Shown here piece by piece: positions 52,141 to 61,373 of a DNA stretch of 64,000 nt. The position numbers were made by a program, and so were the translations under genes. Below the pieces are notes generated by a model that ran no database searches, was not told the DNA's origin, and was given only the letters and a program-made list of their open reading frames with translations. The number at the start of each line of letters is the position of its first letter. Positions within the stretch are counted from its first letter, which is position 1. This DNA is from Clostridia bacterium (GTDB taxonomy: Bacteria; Bacillota; Clostridia; Oscillospirales; CAG-272), in contig JAFTVG010000022.1 of NCBI GenBank assembly GCA_017465885.1, positions 85,190 through 149,189 on the forward strand, in the 5' to 3' direction.

Positions 52141-52626
52141 ATGACGAGCATTCGTATCGGTCACGGCTACGACGTACACCGTCTTGTTGAAAACAGAGAT
52201 CTGATTTTAGGAGGCGTAAAGATCGAGCATACCCTCGGGCTTCTCGGTCATTCCGATGCAGACGTGTTGCTGCACGCCATTTCCGATTCGCTTTTGGGCG
52301 CTCTTGCCCTTGGCGACATCGGCAAGCATTTCCCCGACACAGACCCCCGCTATAAGGGTGCCGACAGCCAAAAGCTGCTCATCGCCGTATACGGTCTTGT
52401 CAAGGAACGGGGCTACCGCATCGTCAATTTAGACGCCACCGTTCTTGCCCAAAAGCCCAAGCTTGCTCCCCACATTTCCGCGATGCGCCAAAATATCGCC
52501 TCAGCACTTGAATGCTCGGTGGAGCAGATCTCCGTAAAAGCGACCACCGAGGAAAAGCTGGGATTCACAGGCAAGGAAGAAGGCATCGCCGCACACGCGG
52601 TCTGCCTCATTGAAAAGACGGCGTAA
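52141..52626 (+). CDS. ispF: 2-C-methyl-D-erythritol 2,4-cyclodiphosphate synthase
   Basis: A 161-residue trimeric enzyme of the MEP pathway. GHGYDVHRL near residues 7-15 carries the zinc Asp and His, and [18 protein letters not shown] near 37-54 supplies the third ligand. [19 protein letters not shown] closes the protein. It directly follows ispD, the classic pair. Confidence 0.96.
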   Translation: MTSIRIGHGYDVHRLVENRDLILGGVKIEHTLGLLGHSDADVLLHAISDSLLGALALGDIGKHFPDTDPRYKGADSQKLLIAVYGLVKERGYRIVNLDATVLAQKPKLAPHISAMRQNIASALECSVEQISVKATTEEKLGFTGKEEGIAAHAVCLIEKTA

Positions 52627-52710
52627 CGTTCCGCTTGCAGTAGAAAAGATCAATTTTTCGTTCATCTCAACGATCAACACGCAAAATCAACCAAAGAAAG
52701 GGATCTCACA

Positions 52711-53367
52711 ATGTACATCATCTCTCCCTCCATCCTCTCCTGTGACTTTTCAAAATTAGGAGAGCAGGTCATCCAAACGGGCAACACCAAGGCAGAATAT
52801 CTTCACATTGACGTGATGGACGGTATGTTCGTGCCCAACATCACCATCGGTCCCTGCGTCGTTGCATCGCTTCGCCCTCACAGCAAGCTGGTATTTGATA
52901 CCCACCTGATGATCAACGAGCCCATTCGGTATATCGACGAATTCAAAAAAGCAGGATCCGACATCATCACCGTACATATCGAAGCGTGCAGTGACGTCGC
53001 CGCGACCCTAAAAAAAATCCGCGAAAGCGGTGCCAAGGCAGGTCTTTCCATCAAGCCCAAGACCGATCCCGATAGCGTTCGTCCCTATCTCCCGCTGTGT
53101 GATATGATCCTGGTTATGACCGTAGAACCGGGATTCGGCGGACAGTCCTTTATGTACGACGCAGTAGAAAACATCAAAAAGATCAAGGCTATGATCGACG
53201 ATGCCGGTCTGCAGATTCCCATTGAGGTAGACGGCGGCATCACGCCCGAAACGATCGGTATCACCGCAGAGGCAGGAGCTACCGTTTTCGTGGCAGGCTC
53301 TGCCGTCTATAAAAAGCCCGACATCGCAAAGGCGGTCGATGACCTCCTTGAAGCCTGCCAAAATTGA
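52711..53367 (+). CDS. rpe: Ribulose-phosphate 3-epimerase
   Basis: A 218-residue TIM-barrel enzyme of the pentose phosphate pathway. It has SILSCDFSKLGEQV at the start, HIDVMDGMFVPNITIGP near 32-48, LVMTVEPGFGGQSF near 135 and VDGGITPETI. All catalytic Asp and His positions look present. In Bacillus rpe lies next to rsgA; here it is 35 kb away. A strong terminator follows. Confidence 0.95.
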   Translation: MYIISPSILSCDFSKLGEQVIQTGNTKAEYLHIDVMDGMFVPNITIGPCVVASLRPHSKLVFDTHLMINEPIRYIDEFKKAGSDIITVHIEACSDVAATLKKIRESGAKAGLSIKPKTDPDSVRPYLPLCDMILVMTVEPGFGGQSFMYDAVENIKKIKAMIDDAGLQIPIEVDGGITPETIGITAEAGATVFVAGSAVYKKPDIAKAVDDLLEACQN

Positions 53368-53383
53368 TCTTACCTCATCATCA

Positions 53384-53420
53384 AAAAAATCAGTCCGACC
53401 GCGGGTCGGACTGATTTTTT
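53384..53420. terminator. Bidirectional terminator between rpe and the histidine kinase gene
   Basis: AATCAGTCCGACC pairs with GGTCGGACTGATT around a GCG loop, flanked by A and T runs. It serves the convergent genes on both sides. Confidence 0.92.
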
Positions 53421-53439
53421 TGTTTTATAGTTGCCTGCT

Positions 53440-54945
53440 TCATCTGCGCCGTTTTGCACCGTCGGGCATCAGGGGAGCAGTACCCTTTGGCAGAGTCATC
53501 GAGAAGCAACAATTCTTCCCTTCCTCACTTGCCACGGTGATGTTTTCGCCGTGTGCCTGAAGGATGGCCTTGACGATGAAAAGACCAAGACCCACGCCGC
53601 TCTTATCAAGACCCCTGCTCTTATCGGCTTTATAGAAGCGGTCAAACACGTGGGGCAGATCGGCGGCAGGGATCCCCTTGCCCTCGTTGTAGACCTCTAT
53701 CAGCACGTTCTTGTCCCGCTCCTTGAGCGAAACGCGCAACTCGCCTTCCTCGTAAGAGAACTTGACGGCATTGTCGATCAGATTGTAGAGCACCTGATGG
53801 ATGGCGTCCGAATCTGCAAGAACGTACATTTTGTCCTCACAATCAAAGACCACGTTCAGCCGCTTTTGATCGATCTGCTTTTCAAAGGAGAAAAGGATGG
53901 TCATTGCCATCTCGGAGGCATCGAAATTCACCATGGTGAACTTTCGTTCACCGCATTGGATCCTGGAAAGATCAAGCAAGGTGCGCACCAATCTGGACAA
54001 GCGCTTGATCTCCACGCTGACGATATTCAGATAATGATCTCTGTTTTCGGGAGGAATGGTACCATCAAGGATGCCGTCAATAAAGCCCGAAATAGAAGTC
54101 ATAGGCGTGCGCAGATCGTGGGAAACGTTGGCAAGGAAGGTGCTTCGCTGCTCCTCCAGGTCGCTGAGCGACTGAGCCATATTGTTAAACGCAACCGCCA
54201 GCTCGGCGATCTCATCTTGCCCCTTCACCCTGACTCTGGCATCAAAATCACCCATTGCAAAGTTCTTTGCCGCTCTGCTCATATCCTTCAAGGGGGTGAT
54301 CATATGGTAACTGATGATATAAGATGCGGCAACGCCCAACAAAAAGACGACGATCATCGACACGGAAATAGAGCGGACAAGCTCTCCGATCAGCACCGAT
54401 TCACTATCGATCAGGTTGTAGGAAAGGACGTGATAATCTCCCGAGCCCGAAAGAGTGACCGCAGAAATATAGCTTTTTTCGGTGACGAGATCTCCCACCG
54501 TCATTTTTTCAGCACTGGTATAGCCGCCCGCCAGCTCGTTTTTGCCGAACAGCTCCACAAGATAGCCGTCAGGTGCGGCTTTTTCAAGAAGCTTGGGCTC
54601 GGTTGCGGCGATCACCGTACCCTCGCCGTCAACGACGAAAATACCCACGCTTGTGAATTTCGCAATGCCGTCAAGGGCGGCTTTGATATTCGCCCCCTCC
54701 TCAACGATAAATCCAGCGTACTCGGGCTCCTTTTCGCTCTCTTCGCCGTATCCCGAAAAATAATCCTGCCACATCGCGTCCATCATGATCTTCGTGGAGT
54801 GCGTCGCACTTTGTACCGATCCGATCGCATCGTCACGGGCGTACTCGGTTACGTAGCCGAAGACCAGAGCCGCAAAGCAAACAAAGCTGCAAACGAAAAT
54901 CAGGATAAATCCTGCCATATATTTGGAAAACACACTTTTAAACAT
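53440..54945 (-). CDS. Sensor histidine kinase (HAMP, HisKA)
   Basis: A 501-residue membrane kinase. Two membrane helices (about 10-32 and 180-205) enclose an extracytoplasmic domain of about 145 residues. HAMP (about 205-260) leads to HisKA with the phosphoacceptor His in FLANVSHDLRTPMTSIS near 270, then the ATPase domain with LYNLIDNAVKFS and SGVGLGLFIVKAI. It pairs with the response regulator upstream. The signal is unknown. Confidence 0.92.
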   Translation of the reverse strand: MFKSVFSKYMAGFILIFVCSFVCFAALVFGYVTEYARDDAIGSVQSATHSTKIMMDAMWQDYFSGYGEESEKEPEYAGFIVEEGANIKAALDGIAKFTSVGIFVVDGEGTVIAATEPKLLEKAAPDGYLVELFGKNELAGGYTSAEKMTVGDLVTEKSYISAVTLSGSGDYHVLSYNLIDSESVLIGELVRSISVSMIVVFLLGVAASYIISYHMITPLKDMSRAAKNFAMGDFDARVRVKGQDEIAELAVAFNNMAQSLSDLEEQRSTFLANVSHDLRTPMTSISGFIDGILDGTIPPENRDHYLNIVSVEIKRLSRLVRTLLDLSRIQCGERKFTMVNFDASEMAMTILFSFEKQIDQKRLNVVFDCEDKMYVLADSDAIHQVLYNLIDNAVKFSYEEGELRVSLKERDKNVLIEVYNEGKGIPAADLPHVFDRFYKADKSRGLDKSGVGLGLFIVKAILQAHGENITVASEEGKNCCFSMTLPKGTAPLMPDGAKRRR

Positions 54946-55017
54946 CGTTCTTCTCCATAGCCGACAGTACCCTTTCTCATATCGGGTAAAAGGATCCCGC
55001 CCATTGTTGAAAATACA

Positions 55018-55044
55018 TTCTGCCGCAGAGGATCTGCGGCAGAA
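55018..55044. other. Perfect palindrome between response regulator and kinase genes
   Basis: TTCTGCCGCAGA (55018-55029) and TCTGCGGCAGAA (55033-55044) are separated by GGA. It is a strong hairpin with no clear T run on the minus strand, so it may attenuate or stabilise the mRNA between the two genes. Confidence 0.6.
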
Positions 55045-55073
55045 AAATGAAAGTATATGAACGATCGCTTATC

Positions 55074-55763
55074 TTAAAGAAGCTCGAACTTGTAGCCCAC
55101 GCCCCAAACGGTCTTCAATACCCATTTGTCGGAAACGCCCTCAAGCTTTTCGCGCAGTCTCTTGATGTGTACGTCCACCGTTCTGGAGTCGCCTGCAAAA
55201 TCATAGCCCCAGACCTTGTCAAGAAGCTGGTCTCTGGTGAACACGCGGTTGTAGTTGGAGGCAAGATAGTGGATCAGATCCAGCTCCTTGGGAGGAATAT
55301 CCACACTCTTTCCCTTCAGCTTCAGGGTGTATTCATCCATATTAATCTCGATGTTATCGAATTTGATCACGTCGTTGTTCTGCTCTCTGTTTCTTCCGTT
55401 GGAGCGGCGAAGAACGGCCTTTACTCTTGCAGAGACCTCCTTCATATCAAAGGGCTTCACCACAAAATCGTCGGCTCCCAGCTCCAGACCCAGGACCTTG
55501 TCAAACACGTCACCCTTAGCTGTAATCATAATTACGGGCTTTGAGGACACCTCGCGGATCTGTCGGCACACCTCCCAGCCGTCCTTGCGGGGGAGCATAA
55601 TGTCAAGAAGCACCAGATCGGGATCGCAACTCTTGAAAAGACTCACACCTTCCACGCCGTCGTTGGCGATCCGCACCTCGTATCCCTCATTTTCCAAATA
55701 GATACGGAGTAATTCACAAATATTTACGTCATCGTCGATAACCAGAATTCTCTTATCAGCCAT
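55074..55763 (-). CDS. OmpR-family response regulator
   Basis: A 229-residue two-component regulator. The receiver domain has the phosphoacceptor Asp in LVLLDIMLPRKDGWEV near residue 54, the acidic pocket (VIDDD) and the conserved Lys in DDFVVKPFD. A winged-helix DNA-binding domain follows (about 130-228) with SRTVDVHIKRLREKL. It precedes its kinase by 128 bases including a hairpin. Its targets are unknown. Confidence 0.94.
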   Translation of the reverse strand: MADKRILVIDDDVNICELLRIYLENEGYEVRIANDGVEGVSLFKSCDPDLVLLDIMLPRKDGWEVCRQIREVSSKPVIMITAKGDVFDKVLGLELGADDFVVKPFDMKEVSARVKAVLRRSNGRNREQNNDVIKFDNIEINMDEYTLKLKGKSVDIPPKELDLIHYLASNYNRVFTRDQLLDKVWGYDFAGDSRTVDVHIKRLREKLEGVSDKWVLKTVWGVGYKFELL

Positions 55764-55824
55764 TTTATATCTTTCCTTTCATAAGTCACGTACGTTGTGG
55801 AAGCGCACAATTCCTCTACCCTAT

Positions 55825-55853
55825 ATTTTACATCAAAATAAAACATTTGTCAA
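55825..55853 (-). promoter_or_regulatory. Promoter of the two-component system
   Basis: Minus strand: TTGACA (55853-55848), 17-base spacer, TAAAAT (55830-55825). The 55764-56086 gap holds this and the divergent rnf promoter; nothing else was recognised. Confidence 0.78.
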
Positions 55854-55946
55854 CACATTTTCTTCATTATCCGTCTTTTTTCAAAAAAATTAACCGTATT
55901 TTTTTACGAATTTCCCGCATATATATGAATATTTTTTGAAAAGCCC

Positions 55947-55975
55947 TTGTTTTTTAAGGTCAAATCGTGTAAAAT
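55947..55975 (+). promoter_or_regulatory. Promoter of the rnf operon
   Basis: TTGTTT (55947-55952), 17-base spacer, TAAAAT (55970-55975). About 105 bases of leader precede the rnfC start. Confidence 0.6.
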
Positions 55976-56086
55976 ATCGTTATAAGAGACTTGTTTTAAA
56001 ATAGTGCGCTCATTGCACACATCGTGCACCAAAAAACGACTATTTTGCTCCGCAAGGCTCTATTCCGTCAAAAAACAGAGGAAATC

Positions 56087-57472
56087 ATGGCTTTCACCTT
56101 TAAAGGCGGGATCCACCCCGATCCCCGCAAAAACACGAGAAAAACACCCGTTGTTCAAATCACCCCCCCTGCATCGGTACACATTCCTATGTCCATGCAT
56201 ATCGGCGTTCCCTGCACGCCCTGCGTGAAGGTGGGCGATGTCGTGGACAAAGGACAGGTGATCGGTACGATTCCCGAGGACAGGCTCGGTTGTCCTGTTC
56301 ACGCGAGCATCTCGGGAAAGGTTACCGCCATCGAAGAGCGCTGCACGGGTAAAGACGGCGCCGTTTGCACGGTCACCATCGAAAACGATTATCAAAACCG
56401 CATTGCACCGGGCGTTGCGCCCTTTGAAGGAGATGCGCGCAATCTTACCTCCGAGCAGATCGTGAAGGTGGTACGTGCTGCGGGCATCGTTGGCATGGGA
56501 GGAGCATCCTTCCCCACCTATGCCAAGATCGAAGGCGCCATAGGACGGGTAACGGGAATGATCGTCAACGGTGCTGAGTGTGAGCCTTATATCACCGCCA
56601 ACCACCGCCTTCTCCTTGAACAGCCCGAACGCGTGGTGGGTGGTATCAAGATCCTGCTCAAGGCGCTGTCCTTGCGCTCTGCCGTGCTTGCAGTTGAGGC
56701 AAACAAGATCGATGCGGTCAAGGCGGTGGCGGCTCTGGATTTTGATCCCGAGATGATCCGCATCTGCGTGATGAAGACCAAATATCCTCAGGGTGACGAG
56801 CGCCGCCTGATCCATGCCCTGACGGGCAAGGAGATCCCAGCGGGAAAGCTGCCCACGGATATCGGTTACGTGGTCTTTAACGTGGAAACCTGTGCCGCTG
56901 TCTACGATGCCTTCGTCACCGGTATGCCCTCCGTTGAGCGCATCGTTACGGTGGACGGAGGATGCGTCCAAAGCCCGGCAAACCTTTTGGTGCCTATCGG
57001 CACTCCCGTTCGCGATCTGCTAAGCTACTGCGATACCGACGTTGATCGGATCGGCAAGCTGATCGCGGGAGGCCCGATGATGGGACGCGCCCTCTGCCTT
57101 GATGATACGCCCGTGACCAAGGGGACATCCGCCATCCTCGCATTTGAAAAGCGGGAAGCGCTCAAGCAACAGAAAACAACCGCCTGCATTCGTTGCGGCA
57201 GATGTCTTTCCGCCTGTCCCTCCCGACTGATGCCGAGAGAAATCTACCGTGCCTTCCTCAAGGGAGACACTGAAAAATGCAGCGAGCTGTCTGCCCCCCT
57301 ATGCGTGGAATGCGGAAGCTGCTCCTACGTTTGTCCTGCCAAGCTTGACCTGACGCAAGCCGTTTCCGGCGCAAAAGCGCGATTGAAAGCAATAAAAAGG
57401 ACCAACGTTCCCCCACCCAAACAAGAGCAAATCGAGCAGACAAAAAACATCTGCTCCCCTGAAAAAAGCTGA
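56087..57472 (+). CDS. rnfC: Rnf complex subunit RnfC
   Basis: A 461-residue peripheral subunit that takes electrons to or from NAD(H). It has a biotinyl-lipoyl-like N-terminus, the NADH/FMN-binding core with GMGGASFPTYAK, and two 4Fe-4S motifs, CIRCGRCLSACP near 366 and CVECGSCSYVCP near 405. The ATG at 56087 starts MAFTFKGGIHP after AGAGGA; the frame is open upstream without support. First gene of rnfCDGEAB. Confidence 0.95.
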   Translation: MAFTFKGGIHPDPRKNTRKTPVVQITPPASVHIPMSMHIGVPCTPCVKVGDVVDKGQVIGTIPEDRLGCPVHASISGKVTAIEERCTGKDGAVCTVTIENDYQNRIAPGVAPFEGDARNLTSEQIVKVVRAAGIVGMGGASFPTYAKIEGAIGRVTGMIVNGAECEPYITANHRLLLEQPERVVGGIKILLKALSLRSAVLAVEANKIDAVKAVAALDFDPEMIRICVMKTKYPQGDERRLIHALTGKEIPAGKLPTDIGYVVFNVETCAAVYDAFVTGMPSVERIVTVDGGCVQSPANLLVPIGTPVRDLLSYCDTDVDRIGKLIAGGPMMGRALCLDDTPVTKGTSAILAFEKREALKQQKTTACIRCGRCLSACPSRLMPREIYRAFLKGDTEKCSELSAPLCVECGSCSYVCPAKLDLTQAVSGAKARLKAIKRTNVPPPKQEQIEQTKNICSPEKS

Positions 57473-57486
57473 AAGGAGGACCCGCT

Positions 57487-58542
57487 ATGACCGTCGAGCC
57501 AAAACAGAATAAGCTTCTTTGCGTTTCCTCCTCCCCCCATCTGCGGGCACACGACAGCACGCGCACCGTCATGCTTGACGTGCTCATTGCCCTTTGCCCG
57601 CTCTTGCTTTGGGGATGCTATATCTTTGGTATGAGAGCGCTGACGCTGACCGTTATTTCGGTGGCTTCCTGCCTGCTGTTTGAGCTTCTTTTCAATCTCA
57701 TCACCAAAAAAGAGATCACCATAGGCGATCTTTCGGCGGCAGTCACCGGCGTTCTGCTTGCCTATAACCTGCCTCACACCCTTCCCCTCTGGATGCCTGT
57801 GGTGGGTGCGTTTTTCTCCATCGTCGTGGTAAAGATGCTTTTCGGCGGGCTTGGAAAAAACGTGGTCAACCCCGCCCTTGCAGGAAGAGCCTGTATGCTT
57901 CTTTCCTTCACTTCAGCAATGTCGGTTTCTCCCGTGCTCACAAGGCTTGGTCTGTTTGAAAGCTATCTGCCTGCCGATGCCGTCAGCGGCTCTACCCCCC
58001 TTTCTCTGGTACTGAATCCCGGAGAGACCGTGGTCTCGCTGTCAAACGAGCAACTGTTTGATATGTTTTTGGGCAACGAATGCGGCACCATCGGCGAGGT
58101 TTCCGCCCTGCTGATCCTGTTTGGCTTTCTATACCTTCTTATGCGGCGGGTGATCAGCTGGCACATCCCGCTGACCTTTCTCGGTACGGTCGCCCTTATC
58201 ACCTACCTTCTGCCCGCAAAAGGCTTTGAGCGCTTTGATTACACCTACACCCTTGGGCATCTTCTGTCAGGAGGACTGATGCTTGCCGCCGTCTTTATGG
58301 CAACCGACTACGTGACCTGCCCCATCACCACAAAGGGACGGATCATCTTTGGCATTGGGTGCGGAGTGCTCACCGTGCTCGTTCGCTATTTTGCAAAGCA
58401 AGAGGGGGCATCCTACGCCGTGCTTGCAATGAACCTTTTGGTTTATTACATCGATAAGATCACCGCCCCCCGTCCCTTCGGCTCATCCCCTTCATCCAAA
58501 GTCAAAAAGAAAAAGAAGAACGGACAGGAGGAAAAGTTATGA
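57487..58542 (+). CDS. rnfD: Rnf complex subunit RnfD
   Basis: A 351-residue membrane subunit of the NQR/RnfD family with about nine helices. The flavinylation region SGSTPLS (near residue 172) carries the Thr to which FMN is bound by ApbE-type enzymes. AAAGGAGG precedes the ATG, and its stop overlaps rnfG. A lysine-rich tail follows the last helix. Confidence 0.94.
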   Translation: MTVEPKQNKLLCVSSSPHLRAHDSTRTVMLDVLIALCPLLLWGCYIFGMRALTLTVISVASCLLFELLFNLITKKEITIGDLSAAVTGVLLAYNLPHTLPLWMPVVGAFFSIVVVKMLFGGLGKNVVNPALAGRACMLLSFTSAMSVSPVLTRLGLFESYLPADAVSGSTPLSLVLNPGETVVSLSNEQLFDMFLGNECGTIGEVSALLILFGFLYLLMRRVISWHIPLTFLGTVALITYLLPAKGFERFDYTYTLGHLLSGGLMLAAVFMATDYVTCPITTKGRIIFGIGCGVLTVLVRYFAKQEGASYAVLAMNLLVYYIDKITAPRPFGSSPSSKVKKKKKNGQEEKL

Positions 58543-59126
58543 AAGGCAGGCTTCTCGATCTTGCAAGAATCTCCCTTCCTCTTGTCGTGATCTGCACCCT
58601 GATGGTGGCGTTGATCGCGGCAGTAAACCATTTTACTGCTCCCGTCATCAACGAAAACGAAAAGGCGCTGTTCAATCAAAGCGTCAAGGATCTGTTCGGT
58701 CTTTCAAAAAATGAAGAGCCGACCGTCGATCCTCTTCATCTGCCCGAAAACGAGCTCCTTCCTTCGGGCGCTCTTGCGGCATACGCCGTCAAAATGGGTG
58801 AAAAGCAGCTCGGTTACTGTATGGAGGTAACGGGCTCGGGAGCGTACAGTGAGGATCTGAGGATGCTGGTGGCAATAGACGGTGACGGACAGATCATCGA
58901 TCTTTGCTGTCTTGCCTCCTCTGAAACGCCCGGTAAAGGCGACAAGGTGCTAAACGACGGTTTTTATTCCACCTACTACCTTGGTCGAACCGTTGACGAG
59001 ATCACCTCTGCCGACCCGCCCATCCTGTCGGGCTCGACAAAAACCGCTACCGCATTATATAACGCAGTGGACTGCGCCTTGGCTCTTTATCAGACGCTTA
59101 CAGTGCAGAAGGGAGATGGTGCGTGA
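58539..59126 (+). CDS. rnfG: Rnf complex subunit RnfG
   Basis: A 195-residue subunit with one membrane helix (about 10-30) and a periplasmic-type FMN domain. The motif SGSTKTATALYNAV near residue 166 matches the covalent FMN-Thr site. It overlaps rnfD by four bases and rnfE by four. Confidence 0.92.
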   Translation: MKGRLLDLARISLPLVVICTLMVALIAAVNHFTAPVINENEKALFNQSVKDLFGLSKNEEPTVDPLHLPENELLPSGALAAYAVKMGEKQLGYCMEVTGSGAYSEDLRMLVAIDGDGQIIDLCCLASSETPGKGDKVLNDGFYSTYYLGRTVDEITSADPPILSGSTKTATALYNAVDCALALYQTLTVQKGDGA

Positions 59127-59797
59127 TGTTCAAAACAATTCTGAAGCAGTTTAAAGAAGGCGTTTTTGATAAAAATCCCCTGCTGGTTCAGATCCTCGGG
59201 GTCTGCGCTTCCCTTGCCATCACCACCTCGGTATCCAACGCTCTGTACATGGGTCTTGCCGTCACGGCAGTGCTCGTTTGCTCGAACCTTTTTGTTTCGC
59301 TTTTGCGAAAATTTATTCCTCAACAGGTTCGCATTGCCGCATATATCGTCATCATCTCGGGCTTTGTGACCATTGTTGAGATGCTGATGAAGGCTTATCT
59401 CCCATCAGCCGCCGAAAAGCTGGGAATTTTCCTGCCTTTGATCGTCGTCAATTGTATCATTCTCGGCAGAGCCGAGGCGTACGCCTCCCAAAACGCACCC
59501 TTTCCCTCGATCATCGACGGACTCGCAATGGGTGCGGGCTTCACCATTGCCCTGCTGTTACTCGGTGCCATCAGAGAGCTTTTTGGCGCGGGAACGCTTT
59601 TCGGAATCAGCATCTTCGGTCAGAGCTACACACCCATCGGTATTCTTTCCTCCCCTCCCGGTGCATTTATCGTGCTCGGATGCCTCATTGCACTGATGCA
59701 GTATTTGAAAAAAGACTGTCCGTCGATGAACAGCACGCAAAGAAGAAAGAGCCAAAGCCGAATGAGCAAACAAGGGAGGATACGCCATGATCCTTGA
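59123..59797 (+). CDS. rnfE: Rnf complex subunit RnfE
   Basis: A 224-residue membrane subunit with six helices, pairing with RnfA around a 2Fe-2S or ion-conducting site. It has GVCASLAITTSVSNALYMGL at the first helix and GLAMGAGFTIALLLLGAIRE. The final 30 residues are polar and overlap the rnfA start by 11 bases. Sequence and length are normal. Confidence 0.94.
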   Translation: MMFKTILKQFKEGVFDKNPLLVQILGVCASLAITTSVSNALYMGLAVTAVLVCSNLFVSLLRKFIPQQVRIAAYIVIISGFVTIVEMLMKAYLPSAAEKLGIFLPLIVVNCIILGRAEAYASQNAPFPSIIDGLAMGAGFTIALLLLGAIRELFGAGTLFGISIFGQSYTPIGILSSPPGAFIVLGCLIALMQYLKKDCPSMNSTQRRKSQSRMSKQGRIRHDP

Positions 59798-60377
59798 TAT
59801 TCTTGCCATCTTTCTTTCGGTAGCCCTTGTCGACAACTACGTCTTTTCCCAAACCCTCGGCATCTGTCCCTTCCTCGGGGTCTCCTCAAAGCCCTCCACC
59901 GCCCTTGGCATGGGGCTTGCGGTCACCTTCGTGATGACGATGTCAAACGCCGTAACAAGGCTGGTCTTCGATCTTCTTTTAAAGGGTCGCTTTGAGTATC
60001 TGCAAACGGTGGTGTTCATTCTGATCATCGCCTCTCTCGTTCAACTGATCGAGATGATGCTCAAAAAGCTTCTTCCCTCCCTTTACGGCGCTTTGGGAAT
60101 TTATCTGCCTCTCATCACCACCAACTGTGCAGTTCTCGGTGCCGCAACCAATGCGCTGGGCGACCAACGAGCAAGTGCGAACATCCTCTTTTCCTCGTTT
60201 TACGGCTTTTCCGCCGCTATCGGCTTCACCATTGCAATTCTGATCTTTGCTGGAGTGAGAGCGCGCATTGACGAGGAGTCTGTACCCGAGCCCTTCAGAG
60301 GCACACCCATTACCCTGATCGGCGCAGGCATCACGGCGCTGGTGTTCAACGGTCTGCTCGCAGGCATCAAATTCTGA
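59787..60377 (+). CDS. rnfA: Rnf complex subunit RnfA
   Basis: A 196-residue membrane subunit with six helices, related to RnfE. ALVDNYVFSQTLGICPFLGV and LPLITTNCAVLGAA carry the two cysteines that bind the buried cluster together with RnfE. GGGAGGA precedes the ATG inside the end of rnfE. Confidence 0.95.
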   Translation: MILDILAIFLSVALVDNYVFSQTLGICPFLGVSSKPSTALGMGLAVTFVMTMSNAVTRLVFDLLLKGRFEYLQTVVFILIIASLVQLIEMMLKKLLPSLYGALGIYLPLITTNCAVLGAATNALGDQRASANILFSSFYGFSAAIGFTIAILIFAGVRARIDEESVPEPFRGTPITLIGAGITALVFNGLLAGIKF

Positions 60378-60393
60378 GAAAGAAGGATACTTT

Positions 60394-61191
60394 ATGGTGC
60401 TTTTAAAGTCGATTCTTTTTCCCGCTCTTGCGGTAGGCGGTCTTGCCCTTCTTTTCGGTCTGCTTCTTGCCGTGGCATCCAGGGTGTTTGCCGTGAAGAC
60501 CAACGAGCGGCTTGAAAAGATCAGAGCGTGTCTGCCCGGAAGCAACTGCGGCGGATGCGGGTATGCGGGATGCGATGCCCTTGCCGCCGCAATTCATCAA
60601 GGAAACGCCCCCTGCAACGCCTGTGCGGGCGTTTCGGACGAAAACGTCAGAATCATCGCTGACCTTTTGGGAACTACGGCAAGCAAAACCACACCCCGCC
60701 GCGCCTTCGTGCAATGCGCAGGGACCAACGAAAATGCAACGAAAAAGTACGATTATACGGGAATAGACGATTGCTCTGCCGCCGTCCGTCTTTACGGCGG
60801 CGCAAAGGAATGCGCCTATTCCTGCACGGGGCTGGGCAGCTGTGTTAAAAGATGCAAAAACAATGCCCTCTCCATCAAAAACGGCGTAGCGTTCGTCGAT
60901 CCCTCTCTTTGTAACGGATGCGGCGCGTGCATCTCCTCCTGCCCCAAAAATCTGATCGTCCTGCTGCCCCGAAGCAGTAAATATGCAGTTGCCTGCTCCT
61001 CCTGCGACAAGGGCGCCGTCACCAAAAGCCAATGCAAGGCGGGCTGTGTCGGTTGCCGCATCTGCGAAAAGTGCTGTCCCGAAGGAGCGATACGGGTAGA
61101 AAACGGACTTGCCGTCATTGATCAGGAGAAATGCACCGGATGCGGACTGTGCCCAAACAAGTGTCCCCGTTCGATCATCGTTCCCGTATAG
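60394..61191 (+). CDS. rnfB: Rnf complex subunit RnfB
   Basis: A 265-residue ferredoxin-like subunit. One N-terminal helix (about 5-28), then a 4Fe-4S motif CLPGSNCGGCGYAGC near 47-61, and C-terminal ferredoxin domains with several CX2CX2CX3C sets (CNGCGACISSCP, CVGCRICEKCCP, CTGCGLCPNKCP). It accepts electrons from ferredoxin. It ends the operon; I see no clear terminator after it. Confidence 0.95.
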   Translation: MVLLKSILFPALAVGGLALLFGLLLAVASRVFAVKTNERLEKIRACLPGSNCGGCGYAGCDALAAAIHQGNAPCNACAGVSDENVRIIADLLGTTASKTTPRRAFVQCAGTNENATKKYDYTGIDDCSAAVRLYGGAKECAYSCTGLGSCVKRCKNNALSIKNGVAFVDPSLCNGCGACISSCPKNLIVLLPRSSKYAVACSSCDKGAVTKSQCKAGCVGCRICEKCCPEGAIRVENGLAVIDQEKCTGCGLCPNKCPRSIIVPV

Positions 61192-61309
61192 CGGGCGTCA
61201 AGCGTATATCTTTCGATATTTTACCCAAACTTTCTACAAATTTAACAAGTTTTTCACAAAGCATTTTTTGAATTTGTCAATTTTGTCAATTACGCAAAAA
61301 GCATTTTTT

Positions 61310-61318
61310 TGGTATAAT
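61310..61318 (+). promoter_or_regulatory. Extended -10 promoter of the Na/Pi-PhoU gene
   Basis: TGG-TATAAT, an extended -10 element at 61310-61318. The -35 region is poor. AAAGAGG precedes the ATG at 61374. Confidence 0.5.
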
Positions 61319-61373
61319 GTATTCGTGGTTTTATGACCGCAAACAAACTTTATAAGTAAAGAGGTTCAAACGT

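Noticed and set aside
53431..54960. A 509-codon open frame on the plus strand opposite the histidine kinase
   Set aside because: It mirrors the kinase gene, lacks a ribosome site, and has no recognisable domain. The kinase has all its motifs in order.
56060..56971. A 303-codon minus-strand frame opposite rnfC
   Set aside because: Shadow of rnfC; no domain or ribosome binding site.
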